From positions 1 through 64,000 of the forward strand of contig DASYXT010000040.1 of the NCBI GenBank assembly GCA_035934555.1: a DNA stretch of 64,000 nucleotides, written 5' to 3'. Origin of the DNA: DASYXT01 sp035934555 (GTDB taxonomy: Bacteria; Verrucomicrobiota; Verrucomicrobiia; Limisphaerales; UBA8199). The first letter of the stretch is position 1; the number at the start of each line of letters is the position of its first letter. The notes beneath the pieces are model-generated. The model was given only the letters and a program-made list of their open reading frames with translations. It was not told the origin of the DNA and did no database searches. Position numbers and translations under genes: made by a program. Below are positions 17,506-25,988 of this stretch, piece by piece.

Positions 17506-18459
17506 ATGCTGATCAAACCACAGCACCTGACCCGCGGCGACGTGGTGGGCGTTATCGCGCCCGCGAGCGCGCCGCCCGACCCCAAGGCGATTAAGCGGGC
17601 CGCCGGCGTTTTGGACGAATTGGGTTTCAAAGTGAAACTCGGCTGCAACGTGCGGCAGCGTTGGGGGTTTCTGGCCGGGTCGGATCGGGAACGAGCGACA
17701 GACCTGATGTCGATGTTTGGAGACAAGAAGGTCAAAGCGGTCGTGTGTGTTCGCGGAGGCTATGGCACGGCGCGGCTTCTGCCGCTGCTGGATTACGGAC
17801 TCATCCGACGCAACGCGAAGATTTTTGTCGGCTACAGCGATATCACGTCTCTGCATTGCGCGTTCCTGCGAAAGGCCAATCTGGTTTCGTTCCACGGCCC
17901 GATGTTGAACTCGGATTTTATCAAACCGCGGTTCCCCGATTTCACGCTGCAGAGCTTTCTGCGGACCGTCACCCAACCAGAGCCGGCGCGGAGCATCTGC
18001 CAGGGTTATGAAAGGGCGACGGTGCGGGTGCTGCGGGCAGGAAAGGCCTCGGGCCGGTTGGTGGGGGGAAATATCTCGATTTTGTGCGCGTCGCTAGGGA
18101 CGCCGTACCAGCCGCTGTTTCGTGGTGCGTTGCTGTTCTTTGAGGATCTGGACGAAGTGCCTTATCGATTCGACCGCATGTTAACGCACTTGCTCAACGC
18201 CGGCGTGCTGCAACAAGTCGCGGGCGTAGTCATTGGCATCAATCACAATTGCCAGGACCCAAAAGCAGCGACTGCCAAGGGGTATCGACAGACCCTCGAG
18301 GATGTTTTCCGGGAGCGCTTGCTGCCGTTGCGAGTGCCGGTGGTAATGGGATTGCCCTTTGGGCACGTGCCGATGAATGCGACGCTGCCGATGGGGATCC
18401 GGGCGACGCTGGACGGCGACAAGGGGGACTTGCGGATTGATGAGCCCGCGGTGAGTTAG
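17506..18459 (+). CDS. S66-family peptidase (LD-carboxypeptidase)
   Basis: The 317-residue product has the S66 layout: DVVGVIAPASAPPD at the N-terminus, the RGGYGTARLLPLLDY strand-turn, the nucleophile Ser111 in FVGYSDITSLH, HGPML, a Glu in LLFFEDLDEVPYRFDRML, and the late His in PFGHVPMNATLPMG. The family removes the terminal D-alanine from muropeptides (LdcA, peptidoglycan recycling) or cleaves related acyl-amide bonds (MccF). LdcA is the default call. The start is an ATG 84 bases after the hybrid kinase stop. Confidence 0.87.
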   Translation: MLIKPQHLTRGDVVGVIAPASAPPDPKAIKRAAGVLDELGFKVKLGCNVRQRWGFLAGSDRERATDLMSMFGDKKVKAVVCVRGGYGTARLLPLLDYGLIRRNAKIFVGYSDITSLHCAFLRKANLVSFHGPMLNSDFIKPRFPDFTLQSFLRTVTQPEPARSICQGYERATVRVLRAGKASGRLVGGNISILCASLGTPYQPLFRGALLFFEDLDEVPYRFDRMLTHLLNAGVLQQVAGVVIGINHNCQDPKAATAKGYRQTLEDVFRERLLPLRVPVVMGLPFGHVPMNATLPMGIRATLDGDKGDLRIDEPAVS

Positions 18460-18478
18460 GAGCTCGACCGGTTTCATT

Positions 18479-19513
18479 ATGAAAGCGATTCGACTGATAG
18501 AACCCGGCCGCGCGCTGGAGCTGTACGATGTGCCGCAGCCGAGCGTCGGGCCGCAAGATGTACTCGTGCAAGTCAAGACGGCTGGGATTTGCCATTCGGA
18601 CGCGCATTATCGAGCCGGGCGCTCCCCCGTACGGCCACTGCCGCTAACCCTCGGGCACGAAGTCGCCGGCGTGGTGCACAGGGTAGGGGAGGCAGTTCAC
18701 CGTTTCAGACCCGGCGACCGCGTGTGTCTGCATTATTTGGCGACCTGCGGGCTTTGCGCGCATTGCCAACGGGGGCAGGAACAGTTTTGCGTTTCCGGCG
18801 CCATGATGGGCAAGCACCGGGACGGCGGGTACGCCGACTTCGTGGTGATGCCTGAGCGGAGCACCTTCCGCCTGCCGGAGGAGATTCCTTTCACGCACGG
18901 GGCGATCCTGATGTGTTCGTCGGCGACCGCATTGCATGCTTTAAATAAGGCGCGAATTCGGCCAGGCGATTCAGTCGCGGTGTTTGGGGTCGGCGGTCTG
19001 GGGATTTCAGCGGTGCAGTTGGCCAGGTTGTTTGGGGCAGGGGAGGTGTTTGCGGTGGATATCAAGCCGGTGAAATTGGCAAGGGCAGAGCAACTCGGCG
19101 CGGTCCCGGTGGATGCGAGCCGAGGCGAGCCGCTGGAGATTCTGCGCGAACTGACACACGGACGCGGTGTGGACGTCGCGTTGGAATTAATCGGGCTGCC
19201 GTTAACGATGCACCAAGCAGTGAACTGCCTGGCAATCCATGGTCGCGCAGCCTTGGCCGGCATCACCGAGAAAAGTTTCGAACTCTCGCCCTATCCGGAA
19301 GTGCTGAACAAAGAGGCCGAGATTATTGGTGTTTCGGACCACCTGGCGCAGGAGTTGCCCCAATTGCTGGCGTGGGCCAGCAAAGGGGCGCTGGACCTGT
19401 CCGACGCGATCACGCGCACGGTCCCGCTGGAGGCGGACGCGGTTAATGAGGCGCTCGATCAACTGGAAAGGTTCGAAGTGGACGGAAGAATTGTTATTTC
19501 GCCCGGTTCTTAG
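18479..19513 (+). CDS. Zinc-dependent alcohol dehydrogenase (MDR family)
   Basis: The 344-residue product is a medium-chain dehydrogenase. It has catalytic zinc ligands in GICHSDAHYRAG and GHEVAG, the structural zinc loop CGLCAHCQRGQEQFC, and the Rossmann motif VFGVGGLGISAVQLARLFGA. Substrate is not predictable; the structural zinc loop and single-domain size fit enzymes acting on primary or secondary alcohols, including polyols. It follows the S66 gene by 19 bases and may be co-transcribed. Its 3' end overlaps the convergent esterase gene by 20 bases. Confidence 0.88.
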   Translation: MKAIRLIEPGRALELYDVPQPSVGPQDVLVQVKTAGICHSDAHYRAGRSPVRPLPLTLGHEVAGVVHRVGEAVHRFRPGDRVCLHYLATCGLCAHCQRGQEQFCVSGAMMGKHRDGGYADFVVMPERSTFRLPEEIPFTHGAILMCSSATALHALNKARIRPGDSVAVFGVGGLGISAVQLARLFGAGEVFAVDIKPVKLARAEQLGAVPVDASRGEPLEILRELTHGRGVDVALELIGLPLTMHQAVNCLAIHGRAALAGITEKSFELSPYPEVLNKEAEIIGVSDHLAQELPQLLAWASKGALDLSDAITRTVPLEADAVNEALDQLERFEVDGRIVISPGS

Positions 19514-20267
19514 AAGCTGCTTGATGGTCCAACCAACTGTAAAGGTCGGGTGAAGCGTAGGCGGCCTGCCAGGAGGCGTGACCGATGCCTTCCAACGTCG
19601 TGAGCCGAATGGTAGTGCTACCGGCGCTTTTGATGGCTTGAACCATTTCGATCGAGCGCTGGACGGGGACCACCGGATCGGCCGCGCCGTGCCAAACCCA
19701 GATGGGGAGGTTCTTGAGTTTTTCCGCGTCGCCCGGGTTGCCGCCCCCGCAAATCGGGACCACGGCCGCAAACAATTCCGGATGGTCCGCTGCCAGGCGC
19801 CAGGAGCCGAAGCCGCCCATGCTCAGGCCCGTCAGATAAATTCGATCAGTGTCCACATGGAACGCATTCGTGAGGTGGTCCAACAGCGCCACCAGGAGAA
19901 CCTGCTCGCCTGGTTGCGGCCACGATTTAGGCGCAGGAGGACATTGAGGCGACACCACGATGTATTTGTAATCCACCCCGTGATCGATGAAGTAGGGCGG
20001 CCCCCATTTCTTCACCACGCTGAGCGGTCCGTCGCTCTCGCCCCGGCCGTGAAGGAAGAGCATTAGTGGCCAGCGCTGCTGAGAACCGGATTGCGCCGGG
20101 CCGGCGCTTCCGGCGTCATATTGCTTTGGCAGGTACAGCAGATAGGAAATGGACCCATTTGGCGTACTGAACTCTTGCTCGACTTGTTTGCCGGGGGCGG
20201 GGTCCTCGGCACGGGTTAATGCGACAGAACAAAGCCCAATCATAGCCAGTAAGAAGCACGAACGCAT
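19494..20267 (-). CDS. Secreted alpha/beta-hydrolase (prolyl-oligopeptidase/esterase type)
   Basis: The 257-residue product has a signal peptide (MRSCFLLAMIGLCSVALTRA) and an alpha/beta-hydrolase fold with LMLFLHGRGESDG (oxyanion region), the nucleophile Ser in YLTGLSMGGFGSW, an Asp in VWHGAADPVVPV and a His in GIGHASWQAAY. This matches the exported carbohydrate-esterase-like or phospholipase-like hydrolases common in Verrucomicrobia and Bacteroidota. Substrates may be acyl or feruloyl esters on polysaccharides; that is inference. Residues are complete for activity. Confidence 0.82.
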   Translation of the reverse strand: MRSCFLLAMIGLCSVALTRAEDPAPGKQVEQEFSTPNGSISYLLYLPKQYDAGSAGPAQSGSQQRWPLMLFLHGRGESDGPLSVVKKWGPPYFIDHGVDYKYIVVSPQCPPAPKSWPQPGEQVLLVALLDHLTNAFHVDTDRIYLTGLSMGGFGSWRLAADHPELFAAVVPICGGGNPGDAEKLKNLPIWVWHGAADPVVPVQRSIEMVQAIKSAGSTTIRLTTLEGIGHASWQAAYASPDLYSWLDHQAASKNRAK

Positions 20268-20533
20268 GAGTCATTGAGAGCGTAGGCAGCGAAGATGTCA
20301 AAAGAATATTGGATTGCGGGCGCGACAACGTTTTGAACTCGAGGAAACGTGGCAGACCGACAAGCTGACGAATGTCCCCATTCGCCCGTTGAACGCGGCA
20401 TTTGGCAGGTGCGGCACGGCGCCAGAATGCGCAGGTTCAGCCGGGCCGGTGGCGAAACCTGGACACCCGGGCCGATTTGTAGTGATTGTCCGGCGACGAA
20501 CGCCACCAATGCGCTGTGGCGTTCGCAGTTGCC

Positions 20534-22519
20534 TTAGGGCATCGTGTATACGGCGGCGAAGGGCGAGGTTTGGCCCACACCAGAAGTCATTTGGGGGTGA
20601 TAAACTATCTTGTAAAAGGACATATTGGTCGGGGCGGCGAAAGTGGCGGTGTTGCTGGCCGTACTCGCGACCAACGCGTACGAACCAGTGATGGTCGTGG
20701 CGCCGTAGATATCATATGGAGGCGCTCCGCCGGTGATCCTCAGGGTGGTGTTCCCACCGACATGGCTGGCCAAAACGGCCACCGGCGGATCCACGATATA
20801 GGTCGCGGTTAAGGTGATCGCGGTGCCGTGCGCGATCCCCAGCGACGTGATATCAAAAGTGTAAGCCCCTTCGGTCGGGTTGGAATCCGCAGCGGAGTTT
20901 TCGGCGAAGCGCCCTAACCAGCGTTTGCCTTGGGCAGGGACGCTGGGGGTGGTGTCGGCTTCGTAGAGGTCCAGTACCACTCGTATATCCGGCGTTAGGC
21001 GCTTGCCACAAGTGCCCATAAGCGTCGTTGTACTGGTGCCCGCTCCGATTGTGGGGATGATATCAAGAGTGCCATTGGGGCCGCTGATATCGATAAAGGC
21101 GCTATAGAGCGGTTCCCCGTCTCCCCCCAAAAGCTGGCCGTCCCCGACGGGCGGGGTCGTTCCGAGCGGCGTGCTCGAGTTTACCAGCGAATTGCCACGC
21201 ATGCAGACCCAGTGGGAATTGGGAGCGGGGGCGTTGTCGAGATCGAATAATAAGCTGTCCACAACTGTGTTAGCTTCGAGAGCATCGCTGACGCCGTTGA
21301 AGTCGCTGCCGAAGCGCAGTTGGCAAGTGGCAGCGGTATTGAGGTGGTGGATAATTCTGGTCAGCTTGCCGACATTAAAAGAGTTACCATGGATGTCCAC
21401 CCCGAAACTGTTTCCCGCCATGATGGTTTGCCCTTGTGAGCCATAATAATAAGCGTCGATGCCGCCATTTTGGTACGCGCCAAAGAGGTTTCCTTCCTCG
21501 GCATCATTAACTCCGTCGCCGTCAGTGCCGATCAGGATGCCCCGGCCGCTCCCAAACTCCACGTAAGCATCCCCCTGCTGGCTCCCCCCATTGAGCGTGG
21601 AAATGTCGGCCAGCGTGGTGCCGTCAGGAAGCACGTTCCAGAAATTGCCGCAAATCCGAAACGGGCCGCCTTGAGAATCGAAACCATAGCCGGTAACGAA
21701 CACATTGAATTCGGCGCGTGGATTGGCCGAGCCGGCGGCAACGCCGATGGTGCCCGGCCCGGGCTCCGTTTCAATGTTCGGAAAACCCGGCGTGCCATTG
21801 GTGCCGGTGCCGTATGTAGCAATACAGATGGCCGGGGTTGCGACCGTGACGCCGTCCGGCATGTAAGCGGTTTGGCCGGTCGCCGGGTCCACGCCAAACC
21901 AGCAGCCACTGACGTGAAAACCCTGACAAGCCAGGCTGCTGACGTCCGGCGCATCGACCGCAAAACATATGGTTTTGCAATCGCCACCGGCCGCATAGCT
22001 GGTTGAGGTTTGTGGCGCGGCCAGAAATGCCAGACCTTTTACCCAGACGTTGGTGGCGCGGAAAAAACCGAGGACAGCCTGCTCGCTGTCGCCAAAGCCC
22101 AGGTTGGGATAATCGATGCCGGCGAAATTAGTCACGGCGCTGTACATCGATAAGGCATTCCCATTTTCTGAGCTGAGGCAGATTTTGATTTGGGCATTGT
22201 TGGTGTCATGGATCGAGGCGGTGTTGGGCGAAGCCGTCGAGCCGGCCTGCTGCTGGCTATAACCATCAATGACGATGTTGTTCTTGGTGATGAGCGGGTA
22301 ACCATCGGCCGGGGTGTCAATGGTATGAACCCCGGCGCCGGGGATGGCGAAGTTGATCACGTCGCCATCAGCCAGAATTTGCAAGGCATAAACGAGATTC
22401 GTCTGCCCTGGGCTGAAGTTGGTGTTGTCCACCGTGTTCACCACGATGGTTTTGGCATGAGCAGTGCCCAACGCGGCAAGCAGGAGGGCGTTGGATAAGA
22501 GGAAGCTTCGCATCTTCAT
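20534..22519 (-). CDS. Large secreted protein, probable parallel beta-helix
   Basis: I start this product of about 661 residues at the methionine at 22519 (MKMRSFLLSNALLLAALGTA), which begins a signal peptide; the frame runs on to 22585. The mature protein opens with VVNTVDNTNFSPGQTNLVYA then LQILADGDVINFAIPG, the start of CSLREA-like or Pbl-type right-handed beta-helix surface proteins. Repeats of short strands with Asn/Gly turns follow (GNSFGVDIHGNSF, RGNSLVNSS). A segment GILIGTDGDGVNDAEEGN resembles thrombospondin type 3-like calcium loops. The C-terminal 130 residues form an Ig-like and beta-rich tail. No sorting signal is visible. Function unknown; exported or cell-surface. Confidence 0.7.
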   Translation of the reverse strand: MKMRSFLLSNALLLAALGTAHAKTIVVNTVDNTNFSPGQTNLVYALQILADGDVINFAIPGAGVHTIDTPADGYPLITKNNIVIDGYSQQQAGSTASPNTASIHDTNNAQIKICLSSENGNALSMYSAVTNFAGIDYPNLGFGDSEQAVLGFFRATNVWVKGLAFLAAPQTSTSYAAGGDCKTICFAVDAPDVSSLACQGFHVSGCWFGVDPATGQTAYMPDGVTVATPAICIATYGTGTNGTPGFPNIETEPGPGTIGVAAGSANPRAEFNVFVTGYGFDSQGGPFRICGNFWNVLPDGTTLADISTLNGGSQQGDAYVEFGSGRGILIGTDGDGVNDAEEGNLFGAYQNGGIDAYYYGSQGQTIMAGNSFGVDIHGNSFNVGKLTRIIHHLNTAATCQLRFGSDFNGVSDALEANTVVDSLLFDLDNAPAPNSHWVCMRGNSLVNSSTPLGTTPPVGDGQLLGGDGEPLYSAFIDISGPNGTLDIIPTIGAGTSTTTLMGTCGKRLTPDIRVVLDLYEADTTPSVPAQGKRWLGRFAENSAADSNPTEGAYTFDITSLGIAHGTAITLTATYIVDPPVAVLASHVGGNTTLRITGGAPPYDIYGATTITGSYALVASTASNTATFAAPTNMSFYKIVYHPQMTSGVGQTSPFAAVYTMP

Positions 22520-22558
22520 AGAATGCTGTTTGGTTGTTGGAGTGGACAAGAGAGCGTA

Positions 22559-22590
22559 AGATATTCCAGAAATGAAATCAAGCAATATCT
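22559..22590. promoter_or_regulatory. AT-rich inverted repeat in a divergent promoter region
   Basis: agatatt at 22559-22565 is complemented by aatatct at 22584-22590, with an 18-base AT-rich spacer. It lies in the only AT-rich patch nearby, between the divergent beta-helix gene (start 22519) and the GNAT gene (start 22657). A regulator-binding site or promoter element is possible; the arms are short. Confidence 0.3.
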
Positions 22591-22656
22591 GATGAAGTTT
22601 TAAGAAGTATCTTGTCTCTGACCTTTTAGCCGGCTACCTTATTCGCATCACCTCGC

Positions 22657-23376
22657 ATGGATAACCGCGACGCAGCAACGGGTTCAGCAGCAGCCATTTC
22701 CAATTCTATGAACGAGTGCCGAATTCGCCGGGGCAGGCCTGAAGACACTCCGGGCGCCTACCAGGTGTGCGTGAAGACCGCCAACCATGGCGCCGATGCC
22801 GAAGCCTGTTTCCGTGAGGACCCCGAAGCTCTGGGGCGCATTTTTGTCGGGCCGTACCTGGCATTCGAGCCGGAGTTGAGCCTGATTCTCGAGGACACGG
22901 AGGGAATCTGCGGGTACGCGTTCGGCGCGTTGGATTCGCACACCTTTTACGCGCGATATGAGGCGGAATGGCGGCCCACTCTGTGTTCGCGATTTCCAGC
23001 ACCGCAAGGCGACCCCACCCGATGGACGCGGGTGCAACAGGTGCATGATTGCTATTATCATCCGGACTATTTCTGCCCTGAACCTTACGCGGCGTGGCCC
23101 TCACACTTGCACATTGATTTGTTGCCGCGCGCTCAAGGGCGAGGCTATGGGCGGCGCATGATGGAACAGGTGATGGAGGAGCTTCGCCAGCGCGGCTCGC
23201 CAGGCGCGCATCTGGGCCTTAGTAGCGGAAATACACGCGCCTTTGGCTTTTACCAGCGACTGGGCTTCCGTGAGCTGTGTCGCGTCGGCTCCGGAGCGGA
23301 TGGGTCGATTTATATGGGCAAAACCCTGGGCACGGGATGCCGAACGGGCGCCGCGCCATCTGCGGCTGTGAGCTAA
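22657..23376 (+). CDS. GNAT-family N-acetyltransferase
   Basis: This frame encodes 239 residues. The domain begins at CRIRRGRPEDTPGAYQVC, so the true start may be the internal ATG at 22708 rather than 22657. The acetyl-CoA loop is LPRAQGRGYGRRMMEQVM, and the last motif is NTRAFGFYQRLGFRE. The stretch YHPDYFCPEPYAAWPSHLHI resembles the acetyltransferase-like domain at the C-terminus of O-GlcNAcase-type proteins, from memory. Substrate unknown. It is followed by the aminotransferase gene after 21 bases. Confidence 0.82.
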   Translation: MDNRDAATGSAAAISNSMNECRIRRGRPEDTPGAYQVCVKTANHGADAEACFREDPEALGRIFVGPYLAFEPELSLILEDTEGICGYAFGALDSHTFYARYEAEWRPTLCSRFPAPQGDPTRWTRVQQVHDCYYHPDYFCPEPYAAWPSHLHIDLLPRAQGRGYGRRMMEQVMEELRQRGSPGAHLGLSSGNTRAFGFYQRLGFRELCRVGSGADGSIYMGKTLGTGCRTGAAPSAAVS

Positions 23377-23397
23377 AGCCTAACTGTAAGGCCAGCC

Positions 23398-24642
23398 ATG
23401 CCATCGCCACTCGCTTTGTTGGGCGGAAAACCGGTTCGCACTCGACCGTTTCCCGCCTGGCCGGTCTTCGGCAAAGCAGAGGAGCGGCGGCTGTTGCGCA
23501 CATTGCGCAGCGGCCGATGGGGGCGATTGGACGGGGGCCAAGTCGCTCAATTTGAGCAGCGTTTTGCCACTGCGCATGGCTGCCGGCACGGAATCGCAGT
23601 TGCCAATGGAACCGTTTCCCTGCGAATCGGTCTGCTGGCCGCGGGATTGCCGGCTGAGGCGGAAGTCATTGTCCCGCCGTACACGTTTTTCTCAACGGCG
23701 TCGGCGGTCGTCGAGGCAAACATGATTCCTGTATTTGCCGATATTGATTTGCATACGTTTAACCTGGCCCCCGAAGCGGTCGCAGCCGCTATCACGCCAC
23801 GCACCCGCGCCATCATCCCCGTTCATTTCGCCGGTCAACCCGCCGACATGCGGGCTCTAATGACCATCGCCAGAAAACACAGCTTGCTCGTGTTCGAGGA
23901 TGCCGCTCATGCCCATGGCGGCGGCTATAACGACCGCCCAGTTGGCTCTCTCGGCCATTTGGCATCCTTCTCGTTTCAATCCAGCAAGAATCTCACTGCG
24001 GGTGAAGGTGGCATACTGGTGACCAACAATGCCAAGCTGGCCGAGACCTGTCGTTCGATGCAAAACTGCGGCCGTGTGCCGGACGGGATTTGGTATGAAC
24101 ATCATTTGATTGCCGGCAACTACCGCCTGGGGGAGTTTCAGGGCGCCATCCTGAACTCGCAGCTTGAGCGGCTGGAGGCGCAAACAAGCCGACGCGATGC
24201 GAACGGACAATACCTGGCAGCCAGGCTCGCCGAGATCCCCGGGCTGCATCCTCAAAGCAGACCGGCCGCATGCACCCGCCACAGCTACCACCTCTTTATG
24301 CTGAGGCTGGAGGAGCGCGAGTTCGGCGCTCCGCGTAACACGGTGGTGAAGGCGCTCCAGGCCGAAGGCATCCCTTGCTCGACGGGCTACGGCTTTTCTC
24401 TGCCCAGGCAGCCGTTCTTTCAACGCAAGGCATTCGGTCCCTTCTTGCCCGCGGCTGCCGCTCGGCTGGACTATCGGCGGGTTCAGTGCCCAAACAGCGA
24501 CCTGATTTGCGGCGCACAGGGCGTGTGGCTCGAGCAACGGCTATTACTGGGCCGGCGCGCGGACATGGAGGATATTGCGCGCGCGTTCGCCAAAGTATTT
24601 GAGCACCGGGCAACCTTGAACGCATGGGCCAGGAAAACGTAG
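23398..24642 (+). CDS. DegT/DnrJ/EryC1/StrS-family aminotransferase
   Basis: The 414-residue product is PLP-dependent. Lys197 in SFSFQSSKNLTAGEGG is the PLP lysine, FEDAAHAHGG carries the PLP-ring Asp, and VPPYTFFSTASAVVEANMIP is the family signature. Such enzymes aminate keto-sugars for surface glycans or antibiotics, or keto-inositols. The gene follows a GNAT gene by 21 bases and overlaps the next gene (EIIC) by 19 bases, so the three are probably one transcript. Amination plus N-acetylation of a sugar is consistent with the context but unproven. Confidence 0.87.
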   Translation: MPSPLALLGGKPVRTRPFPAWPVFGKAEERRLLRTLRSGRWGRLDGGQVAQFEQRFATAHGCRHGIAVANGTVSLRIGLLAAGLPAEAEVIVPPYTFFSTASAVVEANMIPVFADIDLHTFNLAPEAVAAAITPRTRAIIPVHFAGQPADMRALMTIARKHSLLVFEDAAHAHGGGYNDRPVGSLGHLASFSFQSSKNLTAGEGGILVTNNAKLAETCRSMQNCGRVPDGIWYEHHLIAGNYRLGEFQGAILNSQLERLEAQTSRRDANGQYLAARLAEIPGLHPQSRPAACTRHSYHLFMLRLEEREFGAPRNTVVKALQAEGIPCSTGYGFSLPRQPFFQRKAFGPFLPAAAARLDYRRVQCPNSDLICGAQGVWLEQRLLLGRRADMEDIARAFAKVFEHRATLNAWARKT

Positions 24643-25901
24643 GCGACAATCGTCAGCAACAGGCCGGGGGTTTCCTCAACCGGCGGGTTGTGCCGGCGCT
24701 CACAGCGCTCAGCGAGAATACCTACCTCTCCGCCATTCGCGCCGGCATGGTTTCGGTTGTGCCCCTGACCATTATCGGTGGGCTCTTCATTATAATCTCC
24801 TACCTGCCGATCAAGGGATGGGAACAGGTTGTGGCTCCATACGTTCATCTCCTGCAAATCCCGGTCACCGCCACGTTTGGTCTGCTCTCGGTTTTTGTCT
24901 GTTTTTCCATCGGCTATGATTTGGGCCGACAGCTCAAGCAGGAAGCGATGGTCAGCGCCACCCTGGCCACCACCGTTTTTCTTATGGTGCAGATCCAGGT
25001 GCAGGACCTCCAGCTTCATATGGACAATCTCGGCTCCAAGGGGTTGTTCACCGCGGTGCTCATCGCCCTGGTTGCGGTCCGCGTGCAAAAATTTTTTACC
25101 GACCGCAATCTCGTGATCAAATTGCCGGCGAACGTACCGACCGTGGTGTATGAGTCATTTCTATCGCTTAGTCCTTTGTTTTTCCTTATTGTGAGCTTCT
25201 GGCTCGTCCGGTTCGTGGTGGGGGTGGACATTGATCATCTGGTGCAAATGGCCTTCAAACCGCTGGTGTTTGCCCTCAATACCCTGCCTGGAATCCTGGT
25301 GTATGCGTTCCTGGTGACACTGCTTTGGTCGGTGGGCATTAATGGCGACAACGCCATGGACGCACTGGTGGCGCCCATTTTTCTGCAGTATCTTACCGCC
25401 AACGTGGAGGCGACCACCCACGGCCAGCCGCTGCCGTATGTGACGGCGTACGGTTTTTTTACCGCGTTCGTGAACGTCGGTGGGACCGGAGCGACCATCG
25501 CCCTGGCGCTCGTCATGTGGAACTCCAAAGAGCCTGGCTACCGAAAAGTGAGCCGACTGTCGCTGCCGACGCAGATTTTCCAGATTAATGAACCGATCTT
25601 CTTCGGCTTTCCGATCGTATTGAACCCAGTGTTCATGGTGCCCTACATCCTGAACGCCTTGCTCCTGACCACCGGCAGCTATCTGCTAATGTATTGGAAC
25701 CTCATCCACCGGCCGTTTGTCAACGTGCCCTGGACCACGCCGCCCATTATCGGACAGTATTTGGTTTCGGGCGGAGACTGGAAGGCAGCGCTCTGGGGAG
25801 CGCTCTCGATTATAATTGCGATGCTGGTCTATCTGCCTTTTGCCAAGGTGGCAGAGCGGCAGCGGCTCAACGCCGAGTCCGCAGGTGCCGCCCACGAGTA
25901 A
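24624..25901 (+). CDS. PTS EIIC-like sugar transporter (lactose/cellobiose type), orphan
   Basis: The 425-residue product is a polytopic membrane protein of the EIIC lactose/cellobiose/chitobiose family, with about ten hydrophobic helices. It starts in the family style (NRRVVPALTALSENTYLSAI then RAGMVSVVPL) and has the signature region QINEPIFFGFPIVLNP with Glu323. The position that is His in the usual GIHG motif is Asn240 (SVGINGDN). In the structurally studied ChbC relative the His and Glu lie by the sugar. No EIIA, EIIB, HPr or EI gene is in the window. It may transport without phosphorylation. It overlaps the aminotransferase gene by 19 bases. Confidence 0.85.
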   Translation: MGQENVGDNRQQQAGGFLNRRVVPALTALSENTYLSAIRAGMVSVVPLTIIGGLFIIISYLPIKGWEQVVAPYVHLLQIPVTATFGLLSVFVCFSIGYDLGRQLKQEAMVSATLATTVFLMVQIQVQDLQLHMDNLGSKGLFTAVLIALVAVRVQKFFTDRNLVIKLPANVPTVVYESFLSLSPLFFLIVSFWLVRFVVGVDIDHLVQMAFKPLVFALNTLPGILVYAFLVTLLWSVGINGDNAMDALVAPIFLQYLTANVEATTHGQPLPYVTAYGFFTAFVNVGGTGATIALALVMWNSKEPGYRKVSRLSLPTQIFQINEPIFFGFPIVLNPVFMVPYILNALLLTTGSYLLMYWNLIHRPFVNVPWTTPPIIGQYLVSGGDWKAALWGALSIIIAMLVYLPFAKVAERQRLNAESAGAAHE

Positions 25902-25988
25902 TGAACTCGGCGGTTGCGCATTGCCGCGGGCTTGAAAATCCGGGCTTCGCACCCCTATGAACGGACGAGGCGTTTGCGCTCGTGCGAA

